A stretch of 32,845 nt of DNA from Prevotellaceae bacterium. GTDB lineage: Bacteria; Bacteroidota; Bacteroidia; Bacteroidales; UBA932. Each line of letters starts with the position of its first letter. The stretch's first letter is position 1. The DNA lies in NCBI GenBank assembly GCA_031279695.1, contig JAITIA010000039.1, positions 1 to 32,845 of the forward strand. The letters are read 5' to 3'. Below are positions 7,407-15,524 of the stretch, piece by piece. Both the position numbers and the translations under genes were made by a program. A model generated the notes under the pieces. That model made no database searches and was not told where the DNA came from. It worked only from the letters and a program-made list of their open reading frames with translations.

Positions 7407-8106
7407 TTGTCATATATTTTCTACGTTCATCGGGCGAAAAATGTTCAATCGCGTATCGCAGGCAGGTTCGCGGCATCGAGGCGCAGTATTTGTCGAGAAA
7501 TTCGACGAGCGCCGCCCTGTCCTGTTTGCCAACTTCGCGGAGCATCCAGCCTGTTGCTTTGTGAATCAGGCTGTGAGAATGCGTCATAAATTTTTTGGCA
7601 ATAGCAAATGTGTTGTCAAATTCGCCGTTTTTGATTAAAAGCCATGTTGAGACTATTGCTATTCGCTGTTCCCATAGATTGTTGCTGTTGGCAAGTTTAA
7701 GAAGTATTTGCCGGTTGGTTTCTGGGAGCAGATAGCCGCCCACAATGTCTCTACACGACAAATCGACTAAATCCCAGTTATTTGCCTGTCGGGCGTGTTG
7801 AATATAAAACCGGTAGATTTCTGTGCGTGCCGTTGCCGTTTTTGCTTTTTTAAATTGATGGACTAACAAGATAAAGCCGGCGAGCCTTATTTCGTGATAT
7901 TCAGAATATATGAGTGTTTGAATTTCGGAAAGCGGCAATTCTCTCCATGGTTTAACAAGTAATCGGACTTGGGGTACGGTAAGACCGAGAAACAAATCTC
8001 CTTCGGCATACTCTCCTTTGCCCGTTTTGAAGAAACGCCGCAAAAATTCTGCTTTTTCTGCGTTTTCTATCGCTCTAAATTCGTCTATCAACATTTTAAT
8101 TTCCAT
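7366..8106 (-). CDS. AlkD-like DNA alkylation repair protein (HEAT-repeat DNA glycosylase)
   Basis: This 246-residue all-helical protein belongs to the AlkD/AlkC superfamily, which removes 3- and 7-alkylated purines from DNA without base flipping. Family landmarks are GLTVPQVRLLVKPW near 41-54, NNWDLVDL (the Trp/Asp active-site region), WMLREVGK and MPRTCLRYAIEHF near the C-terminus. Together they cover the full family length. The last 41 bp overlap ftcD, so the two genes are one transcription unit from the minus-strand promoter at about 8156-8185. A second Met at residue 5 is a possible start. Confidence 0.93.
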   Translation of the reverse strand: MEIKMLIDEFRAIENAEKAEFLRRFFKTGKGEYAEGDLFLGLTVPQVRLLVKPWRELPLSEIQTLIYSEYHEIRLAGFILLVHQFKKAKTATARTEIYRFYIQHARQANNWDLVDLSCRDIVGGYLLPETNRQILLKLANSNNLWEQRIAIVSTWLLIKNGEFDNTFAIAKKFMTHSHSLIHKATGWMLREVGKQDRAALVEFLDKYCASMPRTCLRYAIEHFSPDERRKYMTNETNMRVDAPTVD

Positions 8107-8155
8107 ACACTTATCATATAAAATCCTGCAACTTCAACAAGTATTTTAGTCGATA

Positions 8156-8185
8156 CAAAATTATGCATATTTTTTCAATTTCCAA
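8156..8185 (-). promoter_or_regulatory. Promoter of the AlkD-like/ftcD operon
   Basis: On the minus strand TAATTTTG (8156-8163) matches TAnnTTTG. A TTG (8183-8185) lies 19 bp further upstream. The box is 50 bp from the start codon. Confidence 0.6.
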
Positions 8186-8310
8186 CACAAAAATCGAAAA
8201 AAATATTCACAATCGCCAAAATTTTGCTCTCAACTGAGGGAATGATATTGACAGTTACGTTTTTATATTTTTTATCAGGAGATGATTTTTTTTTCGACAG
8301 CAAGTTTTGA

Positions 8311-8338
8311 TTTTTGATTTACGATTTTTGATTTACGA
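8311..8338. repeat. Tandem 14-bp repeat
   Basis: tttttgatttacga is present twice without mismatch, preceded by a partial copy from 8305 and followed by TT. The unit again splits into 7-bp halves (GATTTTT, GATTTAC). Confidence 0.85.
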
Positions 8339-8360
8339 TTATGGATGTCGAATAAATAAT

Positions 8361-8621
8361 GTCTGTCTATAAAAAAATGGCTGAACAATAAAGTCTCGCA
8401 GGGACTTGCGGGTGAGAATATAGGGGTAGTAGCCATGAGGCTGTATCAAAAGACAATTCAAATTTCGGAGAATTGAATATTCCGCAACACGGACAGGGAT
8501 ACGAATAAAAAGGCGTAGAAAATGAATATTTTCTCTTTTGATACAGCCTCTTAATAATGTGTCGTCCCTACGGGATGTTTGCGCGACGACAGGCTGCATC
8601 AGCATAAAAAAATAGCACCTC
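8361..8621 (+). repeat. Dispersed repeat, copy A (interrupted by the MITE-like element)
   Basis: The left end GTCTGTCTATAA...GGCTGA (8361-8384) and the block AAGTCTCGCAGGGACTT (8391-8407) recur in diverged form at 22806-22851. The right end GTGTCGTCCCTACGGGA (8559-8575) and AATAGCACCTC (8611-8621) recur at 15348-15428. The 114-bp element at 8437-8550 lies between the two ends. No protein is encoded. Confidence 0.65.
8437..8550. mobile_element. MITE-like element with 17-bp terminal inverted repeats
   Basis: The 114-bp element is bounded by perfect inverted repeats: gaggctgtatcaaaaga (8437-8453) and its complement (8534-8550). It has no coding capacity. Inside are a subterminal inverted repeat (caattc 8454-8459, gaattg 8470-8475) and a hairpin near the other end (gaaaat/attttc, 8518-8533). 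The end sequence looks like the termini of DDE-type insertion sequences, but I cannot assign a family. No target-site duplication is evident (flanks ccat and ttaa). No matching transposase is in the window. Confidence 0.7.
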
Positions 8622-8641
8622 AAACTTTTTTTGAACCACAT

Positions 8642-8672
8642 TTTGCTATATAAAAAACAAGTAGTACTTTTG
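8642..8672 (+). promoter_or_regulatory. Full Bacteroidetes promoter
   Basis: TTTG (8642-8645), a 19-bp spacer and TACTTTTG (8665-8672). It drives the exported protein that follows. The box is 47 bp before the ATG at 8720 and 176 bp before the ATG at 8849. Confidence 0.8.
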
Positions 8673-8848
8673 TCTTTTAAAAATAATTGTTTTTATTAAT
8701 GTAAAATAACTGTAAAGTCATGAAATACAACGATAACATCGCAAGAAAAACAGATTGGCGAATTGTAGAAACAGTTCGGAAAATCTTTTTGTGCTCTTTT
8801 TTTCGTACAAATATATTGAATAAATTCATCCTAAATAATTTGTTTATT

Positions 8849-9496
8849 ATGAAAACGATAATATTAGTGTCTGTGGCGTGTATAAATGTAAATGTGTATT
8901 CGCAGGAGATTGAAGATATTGGTCGGAAGGAGGTTAACATGTACGAATTTGGCATACCCGTAACTTCTTGCGACTGTAATTTTGAAAATTTATTGTTCAA
9001 CTGGCGTTATTGGATAACAAATCATAAAGAAACAAAATTATTGTCCTACGAATATGTAGAACAACTTATAAATGCCGATAAAATAGCATATTATGCCAAG
9101 TTGATGAGTAATTGGGAATCGACAATGTTTAACATATCGAGAAGAAACGGTCGCGAGAAACAGTCTAACTTTTTTCGTGGAAATATAATAAGAGAAATTA
9201 AGGTTGTTCCCACTACTTATAATGAAGTATTACAATCTATTCCAAAAGAAATACTGGCTGATTCGGCAAAAATGAAGGCGAGCAAAAAGGAATTGGACAA
9301 AGAAATGGAAATGAGGAGAGTCATTTTTGAAAAGGAAATGCAGGAAGGCGACGAAATCTTTCTGCTCAAATTTGAAACAAAAAAGAAAATATATGATTAT
9401 TACGTCGTTTGCCGACCCGGAAAAAATAAAATAGTGCCTGTTGTTGAGCTACTTGCCCAAATCAAAATATTGTGGTCGGAATTTAGAATGCAGTAA
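8849..9496 (+). CDS. Exported protein of unknown function
   Basis: I do not recognise this protein. The frame is open from an ATG at 8720, but I chose 8849 because a clean signal peptide begins there (MKTIILVSVACINVNVYSQ). That start gives 215 residues. The 43 codons before it are basic and would bury the signal peptide. The mature part has a Cys pair (SCDC), an aromatic stretch (LLFNWRYWITNH), a charged helical region rich in Lys, Glu and Met (about residues 145-180 from 8849) and a beta-rich end (KKIYDYYVVCRPGKNKIVPVVELL). Codon use is more AT-rich than in neighbouring genes, with many ATA, AGA and AAA codons, and it sits in a repeat-rich patch, so it may be recently acquired. It has its own strong promoter. 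Confidence 0.72.
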   Translation: MKTIILVSVACINVNVYSQEIEDIGRKEVNMYEFGIPVTSCDCNFENLLFNWRYWITNHKETKLLSYEYVEQLINADKIAYYAKLMSNWESTMFNISRRNGREKQSNFFRGNIIREIKVVPTTYNEVLQSIPKEILADSAKMKASKKELDKEMEMRRVIFEKEMQEGDEIFLLKFETKKKIYDYYVVCRPGKNKIVPVVELLAQIKILWSEFRMQ

Positions 9497-10037
9497 ATAT
9501 GAAAAAACAAACTGTTTTTCGCTAAAATTCCGCTTTTCAGATTGAAAAAAGGTCATTTAACTCGTCGAAGGCACAGCCATCAACGAATTTAATACCAGCC
9601 ATGTACACTTGTTTTGTTATTCTTTCTTTTCTTTGTAAAACAGCAAAATCGGATTACTGTCTGCTACAATTCCCATTTTACTGATTTTTTGTCGCAACAG
9701 AAGAAAAACATGAAACTGAGAGCGAAAAATATCGTTTTGGGAGGAGTGCGGATAATTAAAGTGATTATCAATAAATTATGAGATGATGCGACGGGATATT
9801 TCGATGTTAATAAAAATTGTTGCTGCAAACGGAGTTCCTGTTTGAAAACTTTTTTGTACTTTTGCGCTTGTTATTATCCGTTGTTTTTATTGCGACAATG
9901 CAAAGACAAGTGAAAATGACGAGTCTGCAAAGTTCTCACATGCAAAACCTTGCAGATATTTAAAAAATATTTGCAGATGTCAGAATATACAAACAACCTG
10001 CTTTTGCATCGTATTTATTTTTAGAGAAAAGGATAAA
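9497..10037. other. Non-coding stretch before the sensor kinase
   Basis: No supported gene lies here. It contains a -7 box at 9857-9864 and then a leader of about 170 nt to the kinase start. The leader has a 21-codon frame (ATG 9898 to TAA 9963) and repeated GCAGAT/TGCA words around 9950-9980. A 21-codon frame on the minus strand (9537-9602) looks protein-like at its start, but nothing supports it. Confidence 0.6.
9857..9864 (+). promoter_or_regulatory. Bacteroidetes -7 box, probable sensor-kinase promoter
   Basis: TACTTTTG is an exact match. The next gene starts 173 bp downstream, which is an unusually long leader for this window. No good -33 box is seen. Confidence 0.5.
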
Positions 10038-13000
10038 ATGACACTAAAAAATCGTATATGGAAACGTGTTCCGTTTTGGCTGGCGGCAGTGTTTCTGCTG
10101 CTTTCGTATCTTGGCGTCGATACTTCCGTTAACAGTATATCCGACAGGGATATTGCTTCGATAGAAAAAGTTTTGCACAATTTGCAAAACGAAGGCAAAA
10201 AAATTGTATCGGATATTGCATTGTCGTCCCGTAGCAATATCGACAGTATCTGTCCCGCCAATTTGAACGAAAAAGGTCTGTATCTGTTTATTACCGATAG
10301 CCTTTCGACAGAAATAAAATACTGGTCGTACAATCTTCCCGTAACGGTCGATAAACTGAAAAATGTTGGCGAAAATGCTCAGTATCTGTTTTTTGGCAAT
10401 GGTCGGCACGTTGCACAGGCACAGTGGCACGACGGTTATAAATATATCATTCTTATACTTATAGAACGTGAATACTGGTATCAAAACCGGTTTCTGCGCA
10501 ACGGAACAAATCCGGTGTTCGGTTTTCCCGAAAACCTTATTGTTCAGCCATTAGACGCTGATATCGGAATCCCCGTCAAGGGTGTGGACGGTATGCCGCT
10601 TTTTGTTGTCAATTTGGATATTCCACCAATGGATGCAGTGAATATTGCGCTGATATTCCGAATATTGTCCTTTATACTTGTCCTTATCGGGCTGATATTT
10701 GTTTTTTTCAATCCGGCGCTGTACTGCAAAAATCCCGCATGGCTGGCGGTTTTTGTCTTTTTACTTGCAGGACTGCGAATTACACTTGGTATCAACACTG
10801 TTTTTCCGCTTGGCGGGCTGTATCTTTTTTCGCCAATGTTATATGCCGACTCGATGCAGCTTCCCTCGCTTGGCGCACTTTTGCTGCATGTTCTGTTTCT
10901 GCTGGTGCTGATAATCGGCTTGTTCTGTTCCCGTAAGGCGCTGACAGGCAAAATTATATCCCTGTCGAACAACAGACGCATGATTCTTTATCTCGTTTCC
11001 TGCCTGCTGACCGCTCTGTTTCTATGTTTTGCCGAATATATTGCCAAATCGCTGGTAATCAACTCATCAATATCGTTCAAAATATACAAAATCAACAATA
11101 TTTCAATTTATATGTTTGTTGCATATTTAGTTCTCGGAATTATTTTTGCACAAATCTGTCTGTTAGTGGGTTTGCAGTCGTTGATATTTTCAACCGTAAA
11201 AAAACGGCTGCAATACATTCTACCTGTGTCGATTGCGCTGATAACTCTGCTGTTGACAGTTGATTTTGAGTATGATATTTTACTGATAACAGGACTATAT
11301 GCGGCAATAAATTTTCTGATTGCCGGCAGAGCCACACGCCGTTTTTCACTCTTTATTTTTGTGTGCATTGTTGCCTTAAATTCGCTGTATATTTCATGGA
11401 CGCTGATTGTGCATAGTGTTGAACGTGAGCATCGAAAACGCGAAATGCTTGCACACAACTTTTTGTCGGAACGCGACCCCGAAGTGGAAGTTCTGCTCAA
11501 AGAGATCAACAATAAAATACCCGCCGACCCATATATTAAAAGTATTATCCATTCGGACAAAACCAGTTCGATATATAATATTTTGGCAGACAGATATTTC
11601 AGAGGTTATTTTCAGCGTTACGACCTGAGCGTTACGGTTTGCAATTCCAACGCAAATCTGCATATTATCGACGAGGACAGATATGAACACTGTATCGATT
11701 TTTTTGAAAAACAGTATCTCAGTTTAGACGGTATTCCCCTGTCCGAAAATTCCAATTTTCATTTCATGAATCATTATTTGGGTCGTATTTACTACTTTGG
11801 CAGCTTTAAATTTGCCGATGAACAGGATACTGTATTTCTGTTTGTCGATTTATATTTGAAACACGCGGTCAAAGCGGGCGGCTATCCCGAACTTTTGAAA
11901 CTCGACTCGCGAAGTATCGATTTCGACCAGGAAGATTACTCCTGTGCCAAGTATGCCAATGGATTGCGTGTTGCCTGTTTCGGCGTTTACGAGTACAGTT
12001 TTGAACTTGACGGCGAAACAGAAAATCGTGGCAGCGGTTTTTTCGAGAAAAACGGCTATTCGCACTGTATTTTCAACACCGGTAAGGGCAATGCTGTGAT
12101 TGTGAGCCAGCCAAAGCAGGAATTTTCGGAAATTATTTCGATTTTTTCCTATTCGTTTGTCATCTTTTTTATGATTTTTCTGCTCTCGTTTACCATGTCA
12201 GGCATCAAACCGGCAATCAGTCAGGGCAAAAACAGTTACCGACGACGCATTTCGATGGTCATTCTTGCCGGAATAACCGGTTCGCTCACTACCCTCGCTA
12301 TCTCTGTGATTGCCTACAATATAGCTCAGAGCGAAAAGAACAATATCGAAGATATCCGTGGACGTATGCAGTCGATTATGAACGAACTGGAAGATTTTTT
12401 CGACAAAAAAATCAACTCCGAAACCATCAGAGAACTGGAACAGACGCTGTTCCGGCTTTCAAATGCGTTTTATACCGATTTGAACGTTTACAGCCTTTCG
12501 GGCGACTTGATATGCTCGTCGAGAAACGAAATCTTTGAAAAAAATCTTACCGGAACAAAAATGAATCGCGAGGCATTTTACGAACTGGCAGTTGCAAAAC
12601 AGTCGAAATACATTCATACCGAACGTATTGGCGCGATGAACTATTTTTCGTCATACGCAACCTGCTACAACCGTGACGGCGTGGCTGTTGCCTTTCTTAA
12701 TCTTCCATATTTCGACAAACAGTTTAAGGTGCGCAACGAATTGCTTTCGCTCATTGGCGCTATAATCAATATTTATATTTTTCTGATTATGATAGGAATA
12801 GCCCTTTCGGTATTTGTGTCGAATCAAATTACCCGCCCGCTTGACCTTGTGCGCCGAAAAATGGCGAAACTTAACCTCAACGAACAGCCGGAGACAATTG
12901 ATTATAAGGCTAATGACGAACTTGGCGAACTTGTGAGAGCATATAATCGCATGATTGGCGAACTTGCCGAAAGCGCCAAAATTATGGCAGAGAGCGAACG

Positions 13001-13661
13001 GGAATCGGCGTGGCGCGAAATGGCTCGTCAGATTGCTCACGAAATAAAAAATCCGCTCACTCCGATGAAACTCAATATCCAACTTGCTCTGCTCATGAAA
13101 AAACAGAACAGGGAAGGCTGGCAGGAAAAAATGGAGTCGGCAATGGCGTCTATTCTTGAACAAATTGATACTCTTTCGAGTATAGCATCGGAATTTTCCG
13201 ATTTCGCCCGTACAGGCAAGGTCGCGCTAACAGAAATCGACTGGGTGGAGTCGATAAATTCCGTCATTGCTCTGTTTTCGGGATATCGAAATATAAAAAT
13301 CATCTTCGACTGCGATACAAATAAAAAATATACGATAAAAGCAAACAGCGAACAGATGCTGAGGGTGATGACCAATCTGGTGAAAAACTCGATACAGGCA
13401 ACAGAAACGGTCGATAACCCTGAAATCAGGCTGTTATTGACTGAAAATGACGGCGTTTGCGAACTGACCGTCGCCGACAACGGCACAGGAATATCGGACG
13501 AAGAGGCGAAATATCTTTTTCGCCCGAATTTTACAACAAAATCGGGCGGAACAGGCTTGGGACTGGCTATCTCAAAAGGAATTATCGAAAGTTTCGGGGG
13601 AACGATAAGCTTTGTTCAGTCCGAAACGGGTGCATGTTTTAAAATTATATTGAAACAGTGA
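10038..13661 (+). CDS. Large multi-sensor membrane histidine kinase (NtrY-like core)
   Basis: This 1207-residue kinase has one N-terminal membrane segment (about 12-28) and an extracytoplasmic region to about 200. A block of about seven to eight membrane segments (200-460) follows, then a second extracytoplasmic domain (about 465-710), two more membrane segments (about 715-775), a third extracytoplasmic domain (about 780-900) and a last membrane segment (902-927). HAMP spans about 928-980. The phospho-accepting H1001 lies in RQIAHEIKNPLTPMKLN, the N-box N1117 in NLVKNSIQAT, the G1 box is VADNGTGIS and the G2 box is GGTGLGLAISKG. The kinase core resembles NtrY-type sensors that signal to sigma-54-dependent regulators. 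No response regulator lies within the window, so the partner is unknown. The start ATG has a purine-rich site (gagaaaagga) before it. Confidence 0.93.
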   Translation: MTLKNRIWKRVPFWLAAVFLLLSYLGVDTSVNSISDRDIASIEKVLHNLQNEGKKIVSDIALSSRSNIDSICPANLNEKGLYLFITDSLSTEIKYWSYNLPVTVDKLKNVGENAQYLFFGNGRHVAQAQWHDGYKYIILILIEREYWYQNRFLRNGTNPVFGFPENLIVQPLDADIGIPVKGVDGMPLFVVNLDIPPMDAVNIALIFRILSFILVLIGLIFVFFNPALYCKNPAWLAVFVFLLAGLRITLGINTVFPLGGLYLFSPMLYADSMQLPSLGALLLHVLFLLVLIIGLFCSRKALTGKIISLSNNRRMILYLVSCLLTALFLCFAEYIAKSLVINSSISFKIYKINNISIYMFVAYLVLGIIFAQICLLVGLQSLIFSTVKKRLQYILPVSIALITLLLTVDFEYDILLITGLYAAINFLIAGRATRRFSLFIFVCIVALNSLYISWTLIVHSVEREHRKREMLAHNFLSERDPEVEVLLKEINNKIPADPYIKSIIHSDKTSSIYNILADRYFRGYFQRYDLSVTVCNSNANLHIIDEDRYEHCIDFFEKQYLSLDGIPLSENSNFHFMNHYLGRIYYFGSFKFADEQDTVFLFVDLYLKHAVKAGGYPELLKLDSRSIDFDQEDYSCAKYANGLRVACFGVYEYSFELDGETENRGSGFFEKNGYSHCIFNTGKGNAVIVSQPKQEFSEIISIFSYSFVIFFMIFLLSFTMSGIKPAISQGKNSYRRRISMVILAGITGSLTTLAISVIAYNIAQSEKNNIEDIRGRMQSIMNELEDFFDKKINSETIRELEQTLFRLSNAFYTDLNVYSLSGDLICSSRNEIFEKNLTGTKMNREAFYELAVAKQSKYIHTERIGAMNYFSSYATCYNRDGVAVAFLNLPYFDKQFKVRNELLSLIGAIINIYIFLIMIGIALSVFVSNQITRPLDLVRRKMAKLNLNEQPETIDYKANDELGELVRAYNRMIGELAESAKIMAESERESAWREMARQIAHEIKNPLTPMKLNIQLALLMKKQNREGWQEKMESAMASILEQIDTLSSIASEFSDFARTGKVALTEIDWVESINSVIALFSGYRNIKIIFDCDTNKKYTIKANSEQMLRVMTNLVKNSIQATETVDNPEIRLLLTENDGVCELTVADNGTGISDEEAKYLFRPNFTTKSGGTGLGLAISKGIIESFGGTISFVQSETGACFKIILKQ

Positions 13662-13741
13662 GAAATTATGAAAAATATGTAAAAAACCTTCGTGAAACTT
13701 CGTGTAATAATATTTTATTTAGCCAGTATTAAAAAAAATTG

Positions 13742-13749
13742 TATTTTTG
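13742..13749 (+). promoter_or_regulatory. Bacteroidetes -7 box before the metallophosphoesterase
   Basis: TATTTTTG fits TAnnTTTG and lies 69 bp before the start codon. Between it and the kinase stop is a short imperfect direct repeat (cttcgtgaaa, cttcgtgtaa, about 13688-13707). Confidence 0.5.
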
Positions 13750-13818
13750 TGCTGGTTTTGTAGCGATACAAAATGGATGAAAACATCTGAAAATAATTAC
13801 TATAACAGTTAAATAGAA

Positions 13819-14838
13819 ATGAAAAAAATTATCTTTATTCTGACGCTAAGCGTCCTGACAGTCGGCGTGAGCGCCCAGACAACCGGCGAAAACGAGCAGA
13901 CCGTGAAACTGAAATATAATGCCGAAGGCAAATTCAAAATCGTTCAGTTTACCGATATTCACTACAATATCGCATCGGAAAACTCGCCGGTGAAAATCGA
14001 AACACTCAATCGGGTGATTGAGGCGGAAAAACCTGATATTGTGGTTTTTACCGGCGATATTATTACCTGCCGACCTCAGCAGCAAGGCTGGGAAGAGGTG
14101 TTGGGAACGGTTGTCAAACGCAATATTCCCTACGTTGTAACCATGGGCAATCACGATCAGGAACACGACTGGACGCGCGAACAGATTGCCGAATATCTCG
14201 AAAAACAACCCGGCTCGCTTTTCCTGCGCGGACCGAAAAATATTAAGGGCGTGGGCAATTTTGTTGCTGAACTGGAGGGCGATAACGGCAAAACCGCCAA
14301 CCTGATATATTTTATGGACTCGAATGCCTACGGTCTTGTTGGCGAAAATATGGGCTGGGACTGGTTTGCGTTTAATCAGGTGGACTGGTATCGTGCAACT
14401 TCGCGCCGATTTACGGAGAAAAATGAGGGCAAGCCTTTGCCCGCACTTGCATTTTTTCATATCCCGCTGCAGGAATACCGAGCGCTGTTCGACACTGTAA
14501 ATATCAATTATTTCAAGTTGCTGAAACCCATGCCCGTATATGGCGAACGGGGCGAGCGCGAATGTTTTGGAATTATCAACACGGGCATGTTTGCCGCAAT
14601 GGTCGAAGCGGGCGACGTGATGGGAACATTTGTAGGACACGACCATTTCAACAATTACATCGGCTGTCTCGACGGGATTTGCCTGGCTTACGGATTGTGT
14701 AGCGGAGAAAAAGGACTGCGCGGCGGCGGTCGCGTGATTGAACTGAGCGAAAACAGTCGCGGGTTCGACACATGGATTCGTCGCGGCGACGGAGAAGTGG
14801 CGTTCAAAGTGAATTATCCCGAATCGTTTAAACGCTGA
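13819..14838 (+). CDS. Exported calcineurin-like metallophosphoesterase
   Basis: This 339-residue protein has a signal peptide ending at SAQ (residues 1-20). The metal-binding motifs of the calcineurin superfamily appear in order: FTDIHYN (DxH), FTGDII (GD), TMGNHDQEHD (GNHD), AFFHIPL (H) and FVGHDHFNNY (GHxH). All five are intact, so it should be an active two-metal phosphatase or phosphodiesterase in the periplasm or on the surface. It resembles the purple-acid-phosphatase/Dcr2-type group common in Bacteroidetes. The substrate is unknown. rlmH begins 33 bp downstream and is probably co-transcribed. Confidence 0.93.
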   Translation: MKKIIFILTLSVLTVGVSAQTTGENEQTVKLKYNAEGKFKIVQFTDIHYNIASENSPVKIETLNRVIEAEKPDIVVFTGDIITCRPQQQGWEEVLGTVVKRNIPYVVTMGNHDQEHDWTREQIAEYLEKQPGSLFLRGPKNIKGVGNFVAELEGDNGKTANLIYFMDSNAYGLVGENMGWDWFAFNQVDWYRATSRRFTEKNEGKPLPALAFFHIPLQEYRALFDTVNINYFKLLKPMPVYGERGERECFGIINTGMFAAMVEAGDVMGTFVGHDHFNNYIGCLDGICLAYGLCSGEKGLRGGGRVIELSENSRGFDTWIRRGDGEVAFKVNYPESFKR

Positions 14839-14871
14839 TTTGCCCTTTAAATTCAGCAAGTTAGCAGGTTG

Positions 14872-15342
14872 ATGAAAATAAAATTCATTGTTGTGGGCAA
14901 AACCGATGCAAAATATATTCAGGAGGCTGTTTCGGTTTATCTCGACCGGCTTGGGCATTACGTTCCTTTTGAGATGCATTGTATTCCCGACCCGAAAAAC
15001 GCAGGCAAAATGAACGAGTTACAACTGAAAACGCAGGAAGCCACCGCCATACTCGAATGCCTGAGCGCCGGCGACGAATTGATTTTGCTCGACGAAAAGG
15101 GCGAAACGCTTTCGTCGGTGGAATTTGCTTCAATGATTTCAAAGAAAATCAATTACGGCGTGCGGCGGCTCGTGTTTGTGTCCGGCGGTCCTTATGGTTT
15201 TGCCGATGCAATTTACGAAAAATCATCGTTACTGCTCTCGCTGTCGAAAATGACTTTTACGCATCAAATGGTGCGCCTGATATTTGTAGAACAGTTGTAC
15301 CGAGCCTTTACCATTATCAAAGGAGAAAAATATCATCACTGA
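14872..15342 (+). CDS. rlmH: 23S rRNA pseudouridine-1915 N3-methyltransferase RlmH
   Basis: RlmH is a SPOUT-class enzyme that methylates pseudouridine 1915 in helix 69 of 23S rRNA on assembled ribosomes. Full family length (156 residues) is reached from the ATG at 14872. An in-frame TTG at 14869 is less likely. Landmarks are MKIKFIVVGKT at the start, LLDEKGE in the middle, the SAM-binding knot region FVSGGPYGF and the characteristic end EQLYRAFTIIKGEKYHH. It follows the metallophosphoesterase gene with a 33-bp gap. Confidence 0.96.
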   Translation: MKIKFIVVGKTDAKYIQEAVSVYLDRLGHYVPFEMHCIPDPKNAGKMNELQLKTQEATAILECLSAGDELILLDEKGETLSSVEFASMISKKINYGVRRLVFVSGGPYGFADAIYEKSSLLLSLSKMTFTHQMVRLIFVEQLYRAFTIIKGEKYHH

Positions 15343-15347
15343 ATAAA

Positions 15348-15428
15348 GTGTCGTCCCTGCGGGACTTTTGATTGCTATGACATGCATTTCATAATAATAG
15401 TCTAATAGATATTTATCAATAGCACCTC
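15348..15428 (+). repeat. Dispersed repeat, copy B (right half)
   Basis: GTGTCGTCCCTGCGGGA (15348-15364) and AATAGCACCTC (15418-15428) match copy A (8559-8575 and 8611-8621) with one and zero mismatches respectively. The first block forms a short hairpin (gtccc 15353-15357, gggac 15361-15365). It begins 5 bp after the rlmH stop. Confidence 0.7.
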
Positions 15429-15440
15429 GATAAAAAGTAT

Positions 15441-15448
15441 TAACTTTG
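15441..15448 (+). promoter_or_regulatory. Bacteroidetes -7 box before the cupin gene
   Basis: TAACTTTG is an exact TAnnTTTG match, 76 bp before the start codon and directly after repeat copy B. No -33 box is recognisable. Confidence 0.5.
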
Positions 15449-15524
15449 CAGAAATTAATTTAATGCAAAATAAGCATAATATGTTTATAAACACCTTATT
15501 ATGTAAGTAAAAAAATTATCAGTT

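Larger units (their letters stand above)
8107..8848. other. Non-coding, repeat-rich stretch
   Basis: This stretch holds the AlkD-like promoter, an AT-rich stretch, a 14-bp tandem repeat, a dispersed repeat interrupted by a MITE-like element, and the promoter and leader of the next gene. The 100-codon frame on the minus strand (8339-8641) runs straight across these repeats and is not a gene. Confidence 0.8.

Noticed and set aside
8339-8641. 100-codon minus-strand frame as a gene
   Set aside because: It runs across the MITE-like element and both flanking repeat blocks, has no motif, and lacks a promoter box at its start.
9537-9602. Minus-strand micro-ORF starting MAGIKFVDG
   Set aside because: The beginning looks protein-like, but it ends after 21 codons and has no -7 box. 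At most it is a gene remnant.
13846-14979. 377-codon open frame on the minus strand
   Set aside because: It is antisense to the metallophosphoesterase and rlmH, which have all their catalytic motifs. No recognisable domain in the antisense product.
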